Positions 9,556-19,246 of a stretch of 64,000 nucleotides of DNA are shown piece by piece. Position 1 is the stretch's first letter; each line of letters opens with the position of its first letter. Position numbers and translations under genes: made by a program. Origin of the DNA: Chersky-840 sp963848335 (lineage in GTDB: Bacteria > Actinomycetota > Acidimicrobiia > Acidimicrobiales > UBA8190); assembly GCA_963848335.1 (NCBI GenBank), contig CAWKDD010000003.1, positions 1 through 64,000 on the forward strand, given 5' to 3'. Below the pieces are notes generated by a model. That model was given only the letters and a program-made list of their open reading frames with translations, was not told where the DNA came from and made no database searches.

Positions 9556-9872
9556 TCATCGTCGGCATAAGTCGTAATTTAAATTATTCATAATCCATAG
9601 GGTGCCGCCAATGATTATGACAATGACTAATACTATAAAAAGAAAAGTGATCATGCTCCAATGAGGTTTGGACTCCAAGCCTAAGTGGAGGAAAAAGACG
9701 AATTGGATAAGCGCTTGCAGGACTGCAAATCCAAAAACAGTCAGGGTTAAAAGAGAGTCGGTGATCTGTGGCCGACAATGAGGTAGGCGGCTAAAGTCAA
9801 TACAACGATGATAACAAACCCCAAAAATTGAGGTTTAAAGCTGGCGTTCCATCCATGATGTAGATCAATCAT
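9556..9872 (-). CDS. cyoD: Cytochrome o ubiquinol oxidase subunit IV, frameshifted
   Basis: CyoD is a small three-helix subunit that stabilises the CuB centre during oxidase assembly. The start MIDLHHGWNASFKPQFLGFV and helix LTLAAYLIVGHRS are in one frame. After a shift near 9770 the rest reads VFFLHLGLESKPHWSMITFL and GGTLWIMNNLNYDLCRR, the typical family C-terminus (LHM...W...TLWIMNNLN). The ATG at 9872 overlaps the cyoC stop in an ATGA arrangement, so the two are probably translationally coupled. Inner membrane. Confidence 0.88.
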
Positions 9873-10477
9873 ACTACCCCCATCAAATAGAAAAAGAAAA
9901 GATAAAAACCCAAATGATATTTAAAAACTGCCAGAACATTTTTAAGCATGTCAGTCTTCTCATGCTGACATGCGTAATCCCTTCGCGCCATACCGGCACT
10001 AAAAGAACAATCATCCATAGCAAGCCAAATATCACATGCAGCCCATGTGTGCCGACGAGTGTAAAATAGCGATAAAAATGCGTTCTTCTCCAGCCGTTGC
10101 CTCCATGAATAAGACGAGAAAATTCGATAAGCTCCATCCCGATAAAAAGACAATCCCTAGCAAGAAAGTGATGCCAAAAAAGCTAATGGTCCATTTTTTA
10201 TTTTTGCGATGCGCTGAGGCTCCGGCAAGCCCAACGGTAAAGCTGCTAATGAGTAAGATAAGAGTTTGGATCAGCGTAAAGGAAGGTGAAATAAGTCATC
10301 GGCCCGACGGTCCTCCAAATGTGCTGTTGCTGAAGCACTGCATAGGTGGCAAAGAGCGTCCCAAACAAAATGAAATCGGTCAATAAGATAGATCCAAAAT
10401 CCAAAGACAGTCCTAGAATAAATATCATGATGGGGATCAGGATAACTCTCATGCACAATGGTTGCAGGATGTTTCAT
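9869..10477 (-). CDS. cyoC: Cytochrome o ubiquinol oxidase subunit III, frameshifted
   Basis: CyoC is the five-helix subunit III of the heme-copper quinol oxidase. It starts MKHPATIVHESYPDPHHD, then TVFGFWIYL, DFILFGTLFATYAVL, ELIEFSRLIHGGNGWRRTHF and LVGTHGLHVIFGLLWMIVLL, ending FYLMGVV; these match the family in order but lie in different frames, so at least three indels are present. Its ATG overlaps the cyoB stop (ATGA at 10474-10477), and its stop overlaps the cyoD ATG (ATGA at 9869-9872). The gene belongs to the chlamydia-like part of the window. Confidence 0.87.
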
Positions 10478-12290
10478 GCGCTTTGTTTCCTGCTTTCTAT
10501 TTTCTCCACTTCTTCAGCCGGTATGTGATAGTCCGGATGTTTTTGATAGAGGTGGATGATCACACAAGCAATGCATGCCAATGGCGCTGATCGCATGCCA
10601 GCCAGAACATATACCAGATCAACCCAAAGCCGAAGAGAAAGCTGAAGACCCCGATGTAGAAGCCCATGCGATGTATTTTTCGGCATATGGATCTCTTCAT
10701 ACTTCTTGATGGGCTTCTGATGTTTTAGCGTGTTTCATCACCCAAAAAGCATCGCGGTGATGGACTTCGGGAATAATGGCAAAGTTGTAAAAAGGCGGAG
10801 GCGATGTAGTGGACCACTCTAAAGTTCTGCCATTCCAAGGATCGCCTGTGGTATCCCTATTTTCTTTGCGCTGTTTAATGCTGACAATGAATTGCAAGAT
10901 TTGAAAGCCAACGCCGCAAAGAACTAATAAGCGCGCCGAGGCCGCGACGATGAATAAAGGCTGCCATTCTGATACATCGTAATAGTTCAAGCGTCTTGTC
11001 GCTCCCATAAATCCGAGAGATACAAGGGAGAAAAGGCGATAAGAAACCCATGAGCCAGCACCAAAAAGCATATTTGCCCAGCTTTTCATTCAGTTTAAAC
11101 CCGTAAATTTGGGAAACCAGTAGGTATAGCCGGCAAAAAAACCAAATACCACCCCGCCGATGATCACAAAGTGAAAATGCGCAATCAAAAATAAGCTGTT
11201 ATGCACTTGAAAATCTGCTGCAGGGATCGACATAAAACGCCGGCCATTCCCCCCATTGTAAAAGTGACGATAAAGCCTAAAAACCAATACATCGGCGTTT
11301 TGAACTGAATGCTTCCCTCGAAACATCGTAAATAGCCAGTTAAAGATTTTGACCCCCGTGGGAATAGCGATGATCATCGTCATGATGCCAAAGAATGCAT
11401 TGACATTGGCTCCTGCTCCCATCGTAAAGAAGTGGTGCAGCCAGACGATAAAGGAGAGAAAGGTGATCGCAACAAGCGCCCATACCATCGAGGTATAGCC
11501 AAACAGTCTTTTTTGAGAAAAGACGGGAACCACTTCGGAAAAGATCCCAAAAGCAGGCAAGACGAGAATATAAACTTCCGGATGCCCCCATGCCCAGAAC
11601 AAGTTGATATACATCATCGGATTGCCGCCAAACTCCGCAGTAAAGATATGGGTATCGAGAAGGCGATCTGTAGTGAGCATGGCAGCGGTTGCAGTCAAGA
11701 TGGGAAAAGCAAAAACGACGAGAATCATCGTCACTAAAGTGGCCCAGACAAAGATGGGCATTTTCATCAGAGTCATCCCAGGACAGCGCATCTTCAAGAT
11801 CGTCACTAAGAAATTGATCCCCGAAAGCAAGACTCCCCGCTCCCGAAATCTGCACGCTCCAGAGCCAATAATCGACACCTACCCCGGGATTATATTTGAT
11901 CCCTGCAAGCGGTGGATAGGCAGACCAGCCTGTTCCGGCATAAACACCGACCACCAAAGAGACCAGGATAAACATCCCCCCAGAAGCAAACAGCCAAAAG
12001 CTAAGATTATTTAAAAAAGGAAAGGCGACATCGCGCGCGCCAATTTGCAAAGGCAACACTAAATTGATGATGCCGAACATCACACCCATGCCCACAAAGA
12101 AGATCATCGTGACGCCATGAGCTGTAAAGATCTGCTGAAAATGGGAAGCGGTTCAAATATCCCATCGAATCGCCGACAGCAAAAGCCTGCTGCGCCCGCA
12201 TCATGACCGCATCGATCAGTCCCTTGCGAGCATGACAAAGGAGACGACGATGTACATGATCCCAATTTTTTTATGATCTACAGAAGTCAG
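10474..12290 (-). CDS. cyoB: Cytochrome o ubiquinol oxidase subunit I, N-terminus lost at the sequence join, frameshifted
   Basis: CyoB is the catalytic subunit that reduces O2 to water with quinol electrons and pumps protons. Ligand motifs are clear: WAWGHPEVYILVLPAFG (CuB His and the cross-linked Tyr), WLHHFFTMG (two CuB His) and LIAHFHFVIIGG (heme His pair). The C-terminal part has TGDPWNGRTLEWSTTSPPPF and AEEVEKIESRKQSA. It begins at LTSVDHKKIGIMY, which is about residue 45-50 in E. coli CyoB; what precedes is proB sequence from another genome. At least four single-base shifts split it. The usual upstream gene cyoA is absent because the join comes first. Confidence 0.92.
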
Positions 12291-12310
12291 CCTCTTCCCC
12301 ATCCCGCCGC
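12280..12310. other. Chimeric junction between chlamydia-like and actinobacteria-like DNA
   Basis: Reading the minus strand, proB codons for VVSSGAIAAGWG are followed within a few bases by cyoB codons for LTSVDHKKIGIMY. GC jumps from moderate (left) to extremely high (right) across this point. Both genes are truncated exactly here, and their missing parts are not elsewhere in the window. I cannot place the breakpoint more closely than about 20 bp. Confidence 0.85.
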
Positions 12311-12537
12311 GATGGCGCCCGAGCTGACCACGACGACGCTGTGGCCCAGGTCCCGGAGCGCCGCCACCTCGGCGCACAAGCGGCCGACGGCGGCGCGGTC
12401 GACGCCGCCGTCGCCGCGTGGTGAGGGAGGAGGACCCGATCTTGGCGACCACCGTGCGGGCCGCTCCCGGAGCAGGCTCCTTCGCCGCCCCCGCGGTCGG
12501 ACCCCCGGGGTCGCCCCGAGCGCTCCGGCGCCGTCAC
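12295..12537 (-). CDS. proB: Glutamate 5-kinase, N-terminal fragment
   Basis: ProB phosphorylates glutamate in the first step of proline synthesis (cytosol, amino-acid kinase fold). Only the first part is present: VVAKIGSSSLTT (phosphate-binding strand), then, after a shift of frame, AAVGRLCAEVAALRDLGHS and VVVVSSGAIAAG. The GTG start at 12537 overlaps the obg stop (GTGA), and the obg-proB order is normal for Actinomycetota. The coding sequence is cut at the join near 12,295 and the rest, about three quarters of the gene, is missing. The N-terminal 35 or so codons are Arg/Gly-rich and may contain another indel. Confidence 0.78.
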
Positions 12538-13867
12538 CGGTCCTCCACCCGGCCCCGGCGGCGCGGCGCCGGGCTCGGGCGGGGGCGCGTCCCCCAGCGC
12601 GGCGTCGACCCCCCCGTCGCGCGGTAGGTGAAGCTCAGCGCGCCCAGGTGGACGACGTCGCCGTCCCGGACCCCGGCGCGCACCAGGGCCCGCTCCACCC
12701 CAGCCGGCGCAGGCGCCGCTGCACGTAGTCCACGGCGTCGTCGTCGGTGAGGTCGGACAGGGCGACGGCCCGCAGCGCGGGCCGGCCGAGCACCACGAAG
12801 GACCCGTCGTCGGCCCGGGCGACCTCGATGTCGTCGGGCGGCGGGCGGTGGATCACGATCGAGCGGCTCGGCGCGGCCTCGGCGGCGCGGGCCTCGGGGA
12901 CCAGGCGGCCAGGCGGCCGAGCAGCTCGGGGATCCCCGCGCCCGTGACCGCCGAGATCGGCGGGCGTCGGGCCGTCGGCCCGTCGGGCCGGCCGGCGCCG
13001 ACGTCGGGCTTGGACCCCACCACCAGCCGGGGGCGCTCGAGCAGCTCGGGACGGTAGCGGCGCAGCTCGTCGAGCAGGATCCGCTCCTGGTCCGCCGGCG
13101 GCACGCCGTCGGCGGGGGCCAGGTCGAGCAGCACCACCAGCGCCCGGGCCCGCTCGACGTGGCGCAGGAACCGGTGCCCGAGGCCCCGGCCCTCGCCCGC
13201 GCCCTCGACCAGGCCCGGGACGTCGGCCACGACGAACTCGGTCTCGTCCCCGGGCCGCCCACCCGGACCACGCCGAGGTGGGGCTCGAGGGTGGTGAAGG
13301 GGTAGTCGGCGATCTTCGGCCGCGCCGCCGAGATGCGGGAGATCAGCGTGCTCTTGCCGGCGTTGGGGAAGCCGACGAGGGCCACGTCGGCGAGCAGCTT
13401 GAGCTCGAGGTCGAGCCAGCGCTCCTCGCCCGCCTCGCCCTGCTCGGCGAAGGCCGGGGCCCGCCGGCGGTTGGTCAGGAACCGGGCGTTGCCCCGGCCG
13501 CCCCGCCCGCCGGCGGCGGCCAGCCAGCGGTCGCCCGGCGCGGCCAGGTCGGCGAGGACCGCGCCGTCGGGGCCGCGCACCACGGTGCCCACGGGCACGG
13601 GGACGTCGAGGTCCGGCCCCGCGCGCCCGTGGCGCCGCTTGCCCTGCCCGTGCTTGCCGTCGGTCGCCCGCCGGTGCGGATGGTCGCGGAACCCGAGCAG
13701 CGAGGCCTGGTTGGCGAGGCCACGAGCCAGACGTCGCCGCCGTTGCCGCCGTCGCCGCCGTCGGGGCCGCCGCGCGACACGTGCGCCTCCCGGCGGAACG
13801 ACACCGCGCCGGCGCCGCCGTCGCCCGCCTTCACGTGGACCTGGGCCTCGTCGACGAACCCGGACAC
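12534..13867 (-). CDS. obg: Obg/CgtA GTPase, many frameshifts
   Basis: Obg is a ribosome-assembly and stress GTPase. The start is GTG at 13867: SGFVDEAQVHVKAGDGGAGA followed by VSFRREAHVSRGGPDGGDGG, the Gly-rich Obg fold. The G domain follows, with VGFPNAGKSTLISRI (G1), DYPFTTLEPHLGVV (G2) and MADVPGLVEGAGEGRGLGHRF (G3). The C-terminus SDLTDDDAVDYVQRRLRRLG ... GDVVHLGALSFTYR is the OCT domain, typical of actinobacterial Obg. These blocks lie in different frames, so at least four indels are present in extremely GC-rich sequence. It sits between rpmA and proB. Confidence 0.9.
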
Positions 13868-13931
13868 GCCTGCGATCCTACGGGGCACTGCCCCGCCCCC
13901 CGGGCCGGCCCGCGGGCGCGTCGGGCCCGGC

Positions 13932-14185
13932 TCAGGCCTCGGCGCGGACGTCACCAGGCGCCGGCCCTTGCGGGTGCCGAAGCTCACCACGCCCTCGGCC
14001 GTGGCGAACAGCGTGTCGTCGCCGCCGCGCCCGACGTTCTCGCCGGGATGGAACTTGGTGCCGCGCTGGCGCAGGATGATCGCGCCGGCGGGGACGGTCA
14101 TGCCGTCGTAGGCCTTCACGCCGAGCCGCTTGGACTTCGAGTCCCGGCCGTTGCGGGTGGAGCCGCCGCCCTTGGTCTTGGACAT
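13932..14185 (-). CDS. rpmA: 50S ribosomal protein L27 (frameshift at the C-terminus)
   Basis: L27 lies at the peptidyl-transferase centre of the large subunit. The sequence SKTKGGGSTRNGRDSKSKRL then GVKAYDGMTVPAGAIILRQR and TKFHPGENVGRGGDDTLFA is the family consensus. The observed frame runs on without a stop into obg; one missing base near 13,950 gives the expected ending LVDVRAEA and a TGA at 13932. I therefore end the gene at 13932 and do not accept an L27-Obg fusion. It follows rplU by 24 bp. Confidence 0.92.
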
Positions 14186-14209
14186 GGATCTCCTCCTGGT
14201 GCGCCGGCG

Positions 14210-14531
14210 TCAGCGGCCCGCCGGGACCGTGATCGACAGGATCTCGACGGTGGCGTAGTGCTGGCGGTGTCCCCAGCGGCGCCGGCGCCTGGCCTTGGCC
14301 TGGTAGGTGAAGCCCCGGATCTTGGGCCCGAGCTCCTGGCCCACCACCCGGGCCGAGACCACCGCCCCGGCGAGCTCGGCCGGCGTGGCGAGGACCCGGT
14401 CGTCGTCGACGACGAGCACGGGGTCGAGCTCGACCTCGCTGCCCTCGGGGACGCCCGAGGAGCTCGACGCGCAGCTGCTGGCCCTCGGCCACACGCTCCT
14501 GCTTGCCTCCAGTCCGGATCACCGCGTACAT
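14210..14531 (-). CDS. rplU: 50S ribosomal protein L21, one frameshift
   Basis: L21 binds 23S rRNA. It starts MYAVIRTGGKQERVAEGQQL, the family signature, and ends GFTYQAKARRRRRWGHRQHY then ATVEILSITV. A shift near 14455, in the run encoding LRVELLG..PEGSEVELDPV, separates the two parts. It starts 12 bp after the rng stop, so rng, rplU, rpmA and obg probably form one transcription unit, as in many Actinomycetota. Confidence 0.92.
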
Positions 14532-14543
14532 AGCCCGGCGATC

Positions 14544-16538
14544 TTACAGCAGGGACTCGTCGAGCACGATCCCACGCCCGCCGCACACGGTGCAGGTGCT
14601 CGACAGCGACTCCACCAGGCCCTCGGAGACCCGCTTGCGGGTCATCTCCACCAGCCCCAGCTCGGAGATGTCGAACACCTGGGTGCGGGTCTTGTCCCGG
14701 GCCAGGGCGGAGCGCAGGGCGGCCGACACCTGGTCCCGGTTCTCCCGGATCTCCATGTCGATGAAGTCGATGACGATGATCCCCCCGATGTCGCGCAGGC
14801 GCAGCTGCCGGGCGATCTCCTCGGCGGCCTCGAGGTTGTTGCGGTAGACGGTCTCCTCGAGGTTCGACGTGCCCACGTTCTTGCCGGTGTTGACGTCGAT
14901 CACGGTGAGCGCCTCGGTGCGCTCGATGATGAGCGAGCCCCCCGACGGCAGCCACACCTTGCGGTCGAGGGCCTTGTGCAGCTGCTCGTGCACGTGGAAG
15001 CGCTCGAAGATCGGCAGGTTCTCGACGACGGGGTCGTAGTACTCGACACGGTCGGCGAGCTCGGGGTTCACCTGCTCGACGTAGTCGCGCACCTGCGCGT
15101 AGAGCTCGGCGTCGTCGATGACCACGCCGCGGTACTCCCGGTTGAACTCCTCGCGCACGATCCGCACGGCCAGGTCGGGCTCCCGGTAGAGCAGGCCCGG
15201 CGCGTTCGACCGCTTCGCCTCGGCCTCGATCGCCGCCCACAGCGCCACCAGGCGCTCGACGTCGTGGCGCAGCTCGTCCTGGCTCGCCCCCTCGGCCGCG
15301 GTGCGCACGATCAGGCCGTGGCCGGCGGGCCGCACCTCGTCGACGATCCGGCGCAGCCGCTTGCGCTCGTTGTCGTCGAGGCGCTTGGAGATCCCGAAGG
15401 CGCGTGGAGTTGGGCACCATGACCACGAAGCGCCCCGGAAGCGAGACCTCCTGGGTGAGGCGGGCACCCTTGGCGCCGATGGGGTTCTTGGTGACCTGGC
15501 ACAAGATGACCTGGCCGGGCCGCAGCAGCTCCTCGATGCGCGGCGAGGCGCCCCGGGCCGTCTCGATGTCGTCGAGGTCGTAGCGGACGTCGCCCCGGTA
15601 CAGCACGGCGTTCTTCGGCGTGCCGATGTCGATGAACGCCGCCTCCATGCCCGGGCAGCACGTTCTGGACCCGGCCCCGGTAGATGTTGCCGTCGATCTG
15701 GGTGGCGTCGTCGGACGGCCCGCGACACGTAGTGCTCGACCAGGGTCCGGCCCTCGAGCACGGCGATCTGGGTGGCATGGGGGCGGACGTGGACGCACAT
15801 GAGGTACCGCCCCACCGGGCGCCCACGGCGCTCGCGGCCGCTGCGCCGACGCGATCGCCCGCCGTGCGGTCTTGGTCCCGGCCACGTCCTCGGCCCCCGC
15901 CTTCACCCTCGGAGGTGTCCACCACCGCCACCGGCACGGGCGCGGCCCGGGTCACGGGCACGGCCGGTGGGGTCACGGGCACGGGCGCCACCGGTGCCAC
16001 CGGCGGGCGCGCCGGCCGGGTGTCGCCGATCCTGGGGCGCTCGACGCCCCGTTTGCGATCGCCGACCCTCGGGGCCGCCGGTGCCGATCCGCCGCCATCG
16101 CCCCCGGCCGCCCCTTCCCCCTCTGACTCCTCGGGGCCGGGTCGGGGCCGACTCGGCGCCCTCGCTCTCCTCCTCGAACGCGGCTCCGGACGCGGCTACG
16201 GCCGGGCGGGCCCCGGCGGGCCGCTTGCGGCGGCGACGCGCCCCCGAGGACGCGGGACGCGACGCCGGTCCCGGCGCGCATCGCCGGCCCCGGCGCGCCG
16301 GCCCCAGTGTCGCCGGGCCCGGTCTCACCGCCGACGTGTCGACTCCTGCGGAGTCGCTAGAGGCGGCGTCGGTGCCCGGTGCTCGGTCCCCGGCCCTGGC
16401 GGCGAGGCCGTCGGGGACCCTCCGGAGAGAGGAGTCGACCCCTTCGGGGGCACTGCTCACCCCGGGGTCTGTGGATGCGGGTGCAGACGGCGGGCCGGTG
16501 GGCTCCGCCGCCGGCGACCCGGCGCTCGTATCGGACAT
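14544..16538 (-). CDS. rng: Ribonuclease E/G family endoribonuclease with long low-complexity N-terminus, frameshifted
   Basis: This endoribonuclease cleaves single-stranded RNA during rRNA maturation and mRNA decay. The catalytic core starts about MGRYLMCVHVRPHATQIAVL, has the S1-like segment QIDGNIYRGRVQNVLPGMEA, the DNase-I-like domain LIIERTEALTVIDVNTGK (metal Asp) and the terminal CTVCGGRG resembling the zinc link. Ahead of it is a segment of roughly 200 residues beginning MSDTSAGSPAAEPTGPPSAP, rich in Ala, Pro, Gly and Arg and probably disordered; such arms occur in actinobacterial RNase E. Several indels (near 15900, 15720, 15660 and 15405) break the frame. Confidence 0.88.
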
Positions 16539-16562
16539 GGGAACGATCCCTTCTCGTACTGC

Positions 16563-17261
16563 TCACGACGCGCGCTCCCACACGACGGCGGCGCCCGTGG
16601 GGTCCGCCATGAGAGGCTCCCAGCGGGAGCCGTCGCGCTCGATCCATTGACATGTTCTTCGGGACAACCCGAACTCGACTCCCAACACCTGGGCGAGCTC
16701 GGAGGGACGGACGCCGCGCGGCCGGGTACCGAGCTCCGCCAGGAGCTGCAGCCCATCCGCGTCGGCGCCGGCACACGAAAGCGCCAACACCGAGGGACGC
16801 AGGTCGTCGACAACCTCACGTCCCTTGCGCTCGCGCCGGACAGAGAGCGACGGGGCGTCGAGGGCGCGCCCGATCGCCGCGTCGAGGGTGGCGCGGGTGA
16901 CGCCGGGCACCTGGATCTCCCAGGTGCACGAGGACACGTCCTCCTGGAGCGAATTGGTGCCCGGCCCGACGGCACCGGCCGCCACCACGTCGACCCCGTC
17001 GGGCAACATCGAACCGACCCGTCGCGCCAGCTCGGCCGGTTCGACCGGCTCGTCCAGCACGATGTCGAGGTACTCGGCGATCGACTCACAGCCCGTGGGG
17101 AGCGCCAGCCCGAAGCTGAGCTGCGGGCGAGGCGTGAACCCTGCCGTGTACGACACCGGCATCCGGCTCCGGCGCAGAGCCCGCTCCCACATGCGGGCCA
17201 CGTCGCGGTGGCTGGTCCAGCGCACCTTGCCCAGCTTGGTGAAACGGGCCCGGACCCTCAT
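16563..17261 (-). CDS. TIGR03936 / DUF2344 radical SAM-linked protein
   Basis: It begins MRVRARFTKLGKVRWTSHRD and continues RMPVSYTAGFTPRPQLSFG and ALPTGCESIAEYLDI, the signature of the DUF2344 family. The family almost always sits next to, or is fused with, the TIGR03960 radical SAM protein; its biochemical role is not established. Its ATG overlaps the stop of that upstream gene (ATGA at 17258-17261), which supports co-translation. rng follows 24 bp downstream. About 232 residues, intact. Confidence 0.88.
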   Translation of the reverse strand: MRVRARFTKLGKVRWTSHRDVARMWERALRRSRMPVSYTAGFTPRPQLSFGLALPTGCESIAEYLDIVLDEPVEPAELARRVGSMLPDGVDVVAAGAVGPGTNSLQEDVSSCTWEIQVPGVTRATLDAAIGRALDAPSLSVRRERKGREVVDDLRPSVLALSCAGADADGLQLLAELGTRPRGVRPSELAQVLGVEFGLSRRTCQWIERDGSRWEPLMADPTGAAVVWERAS

Positions 17262-19233
17262 GGGACGGGCGCTCCGCCCACGCCGGGCGCCGAGGCGGCC
17301 ACGGCGGTCTCCAGGAACCGCACCGGCACGGTGCCGCCCGCGGCCAGGTCCTGTCCGGTGCCCTGGCTCCCGCCTGCCGGTGGGACCGCGGAGGCCACCA
17401 TGTGCTCCACCCCGAGCCCGGTGCACGCGCCGCAGTCGTAGCACGGCGTCCACCGGCAATCCTCGAGACCGTGCTCGGCCAGGGCCTCCTGGAAGTCCTG
17501 CCACAGGAAGTCGCGGTGCAACCCGGCCGAGACGTGGTCCCAGGCCAGGACCTCGTGCTCGTCGCGATGGCGGTACACCACCTCGGCGAGCTCCAACCCG
17601 GCGGCCTCGAGCGCGCTCGTCCACAGACCGAGGTCGAAGTGCTCGGACCACTCCTGGAACGTGCCCCCGTGGCGCCACACGTGCTCGATGACCGCGCCCA
17701 TGCGGCGATCGCCCCGGCTCACGAGGCCCTCCACCGCCGTGGCCTCGGGGTCGTGCCAGCGCAGCGTCAGGCCCCGCGTGCCACGCACGGCGTCTTTGAG
17801 CAGCCCCACCTTGCGCCGCAGCTCCTCCATGGTGTTCTGGCCGAACCACTGGAACGGCGTGTGCGCCTTGGGCACGAACCCGCCCACCGACGCGGTGACC
17901 GTCACGTTGCGGTGGTAGCGGCGGCCGATGTCCGCGCAGGCGCCGGCGAGGCGGGCGATGCCCAGCACGTCCTCGTCGGTCTCGGTGGGCAGGCCGATGA
18001 GGAAGTACAGCTTCACCCGCCGCCAGCCCTGGGAGAAGGCGGCGTCCACCGCGGCGTAGAGGTCCTCCTCGCGGATCAGCTTGTTGATGACCTGGCGCAT
18101 CCGCCAGGTCCCACCCTCGGGCGCAAAGGTGAGCCCGGTGCGCCGCACCTTCTGGATCTCCGCCGCCAGGCCCACGGTGAAGGCGTCCACCCGCAGGCTG
18201 GGCAGGCTCACCGACACCTGGCCGGAGCACTCGGGGTCGTTGATGATGCTGGACACGACGTCCCCGATGCCCGAGAAGTCGGCGCTCGACAGCGAGGTCA
18301 GCGTCACCTCGTCGTAGCCGGTGCGGTCGAGGCCGTCGCGCACCATCTGGTCCACCTGCTCGGCCGGGCGCTCGCGCACGGGCCTGGTGATCATGCCCGC
18401 CTGGCAGAAGCGACACCCCCGCGTGCATCCCCGGAACACCTCGACGTTGAGCCGGTCGTGGACGACCTCGATCAAGCGGAACGAGCTGCTGCTTGGGATA
18501 GGGCCACTGGCCCAGGTCCGCGATCGTCCGCTTCTCCACCCGTTCGGGGGCACGCGCCGTGCGGGGCGCGACCCCGGTCAGGCGCCCGTCCTCGTAGCTG
18601 GGCTCGTAACACGAAGGGACGTACACCCCCGCCAGCGCGGCCAGCGCCTCCAGGAGCTCGGCGCCGGGTCCCTCCCGAGGCCCGCCACGATCCGATGACC
18701 TCGGTGAGCTCCCCCACCGCCTCCTCCCCGTCGCCGAGCACGAAGGCGTCGACGAAATCGGCCAGGGGCTCGGGGTTGAAGGCGCAGTGGCCTCCCGCCA
18801 CCACCAGGGGGTGCGAGGCGTCGCGACCTGCGGCCCGCACCGGCACCCCGGCCAGGTCCACCATGTTGAGCACGTTGGTGTAGGTGAGCTCGGCCGAGAG
18901 GTTGAAGGCCAGGACGTCGAACTCCCCCGCCGCCACGCTGCCCTCCAGGGAGAACAGCGGGACCGACGCAGCCCGCATGGCCGCCTCCATGTCGGTCCAC
19001 GGTGCATAGGCCCGCTCCGCCAGGGCGTCGTCACGCTCGTTCAGGATCTCGTACAGGATCTGGAGCCCCTGGTTCGGCAACCCGATCTCGTAGGTGTCGG
19101 GGTACAACAGCAGCCAGGCCACACGCCCGGGCCCGTGCTCCGGCCGGCGTGCCCCGAGCTCGCCGCCGATGTAACGGGCGGGCTTCGTGACCTGGGCCAG
19201 GAGAGGCTCGATCCTTGGCCACAGAGAGGTCAT
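17258..19233 (-). CDS. TIGR03960 family radical SAM protein, two frameshifts
   Basis: The N-terminal part (MTSLWPRIEPLLAQVTKPAR, then DTYEIGLPNQGLQILYEILN) is the B12-binding-like domain of this family. The radical SAM motif CTRGCRFCQAG (CxxxCxxC, [4Fe-4S] and SAM) follows at about residue 255, then FAPEGGTWRMRQVINKLI and KLYFLIGLPTETDEDV. A cysteine cluster CYDCGACTGLG near the C-terminus could bind a second cluster or zinc. Frames change near 18690 and 18490, so two indels are likely. Paired with TIGR03936 and RNase E/G; the substrate is unknown, and the context suggests RNA or ribosome modification (inference). Confidence 0.88.
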
Positions 19234-19246
19234 GTGGCCGATCAGT

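Noticed and set aside
1..12290. Interpretation of the left part as horizontally acquired DNA in the actinobacterium
   Set aside because: Both genes at the boundary are cut mid-gene, there is no mobile element or tRNA at the edge, and the frameshift pattern fits contig ends; an assembly chimera is simpler.
12216..12452. Apparent 79-residue fusion of ProB start and CyoB
   Set aside because: It is a read-through across the sequence join and mixes frames; its middle is Arg/Gly-rich out-of-frame translation of proB.
13475..14185. Apparent L27-Obg fusion protein
   Set aside because: A one-base deletion near 13,950 removes the rpmA stop; the other frame ends in the normal L27 tail and a TGA at 13932.
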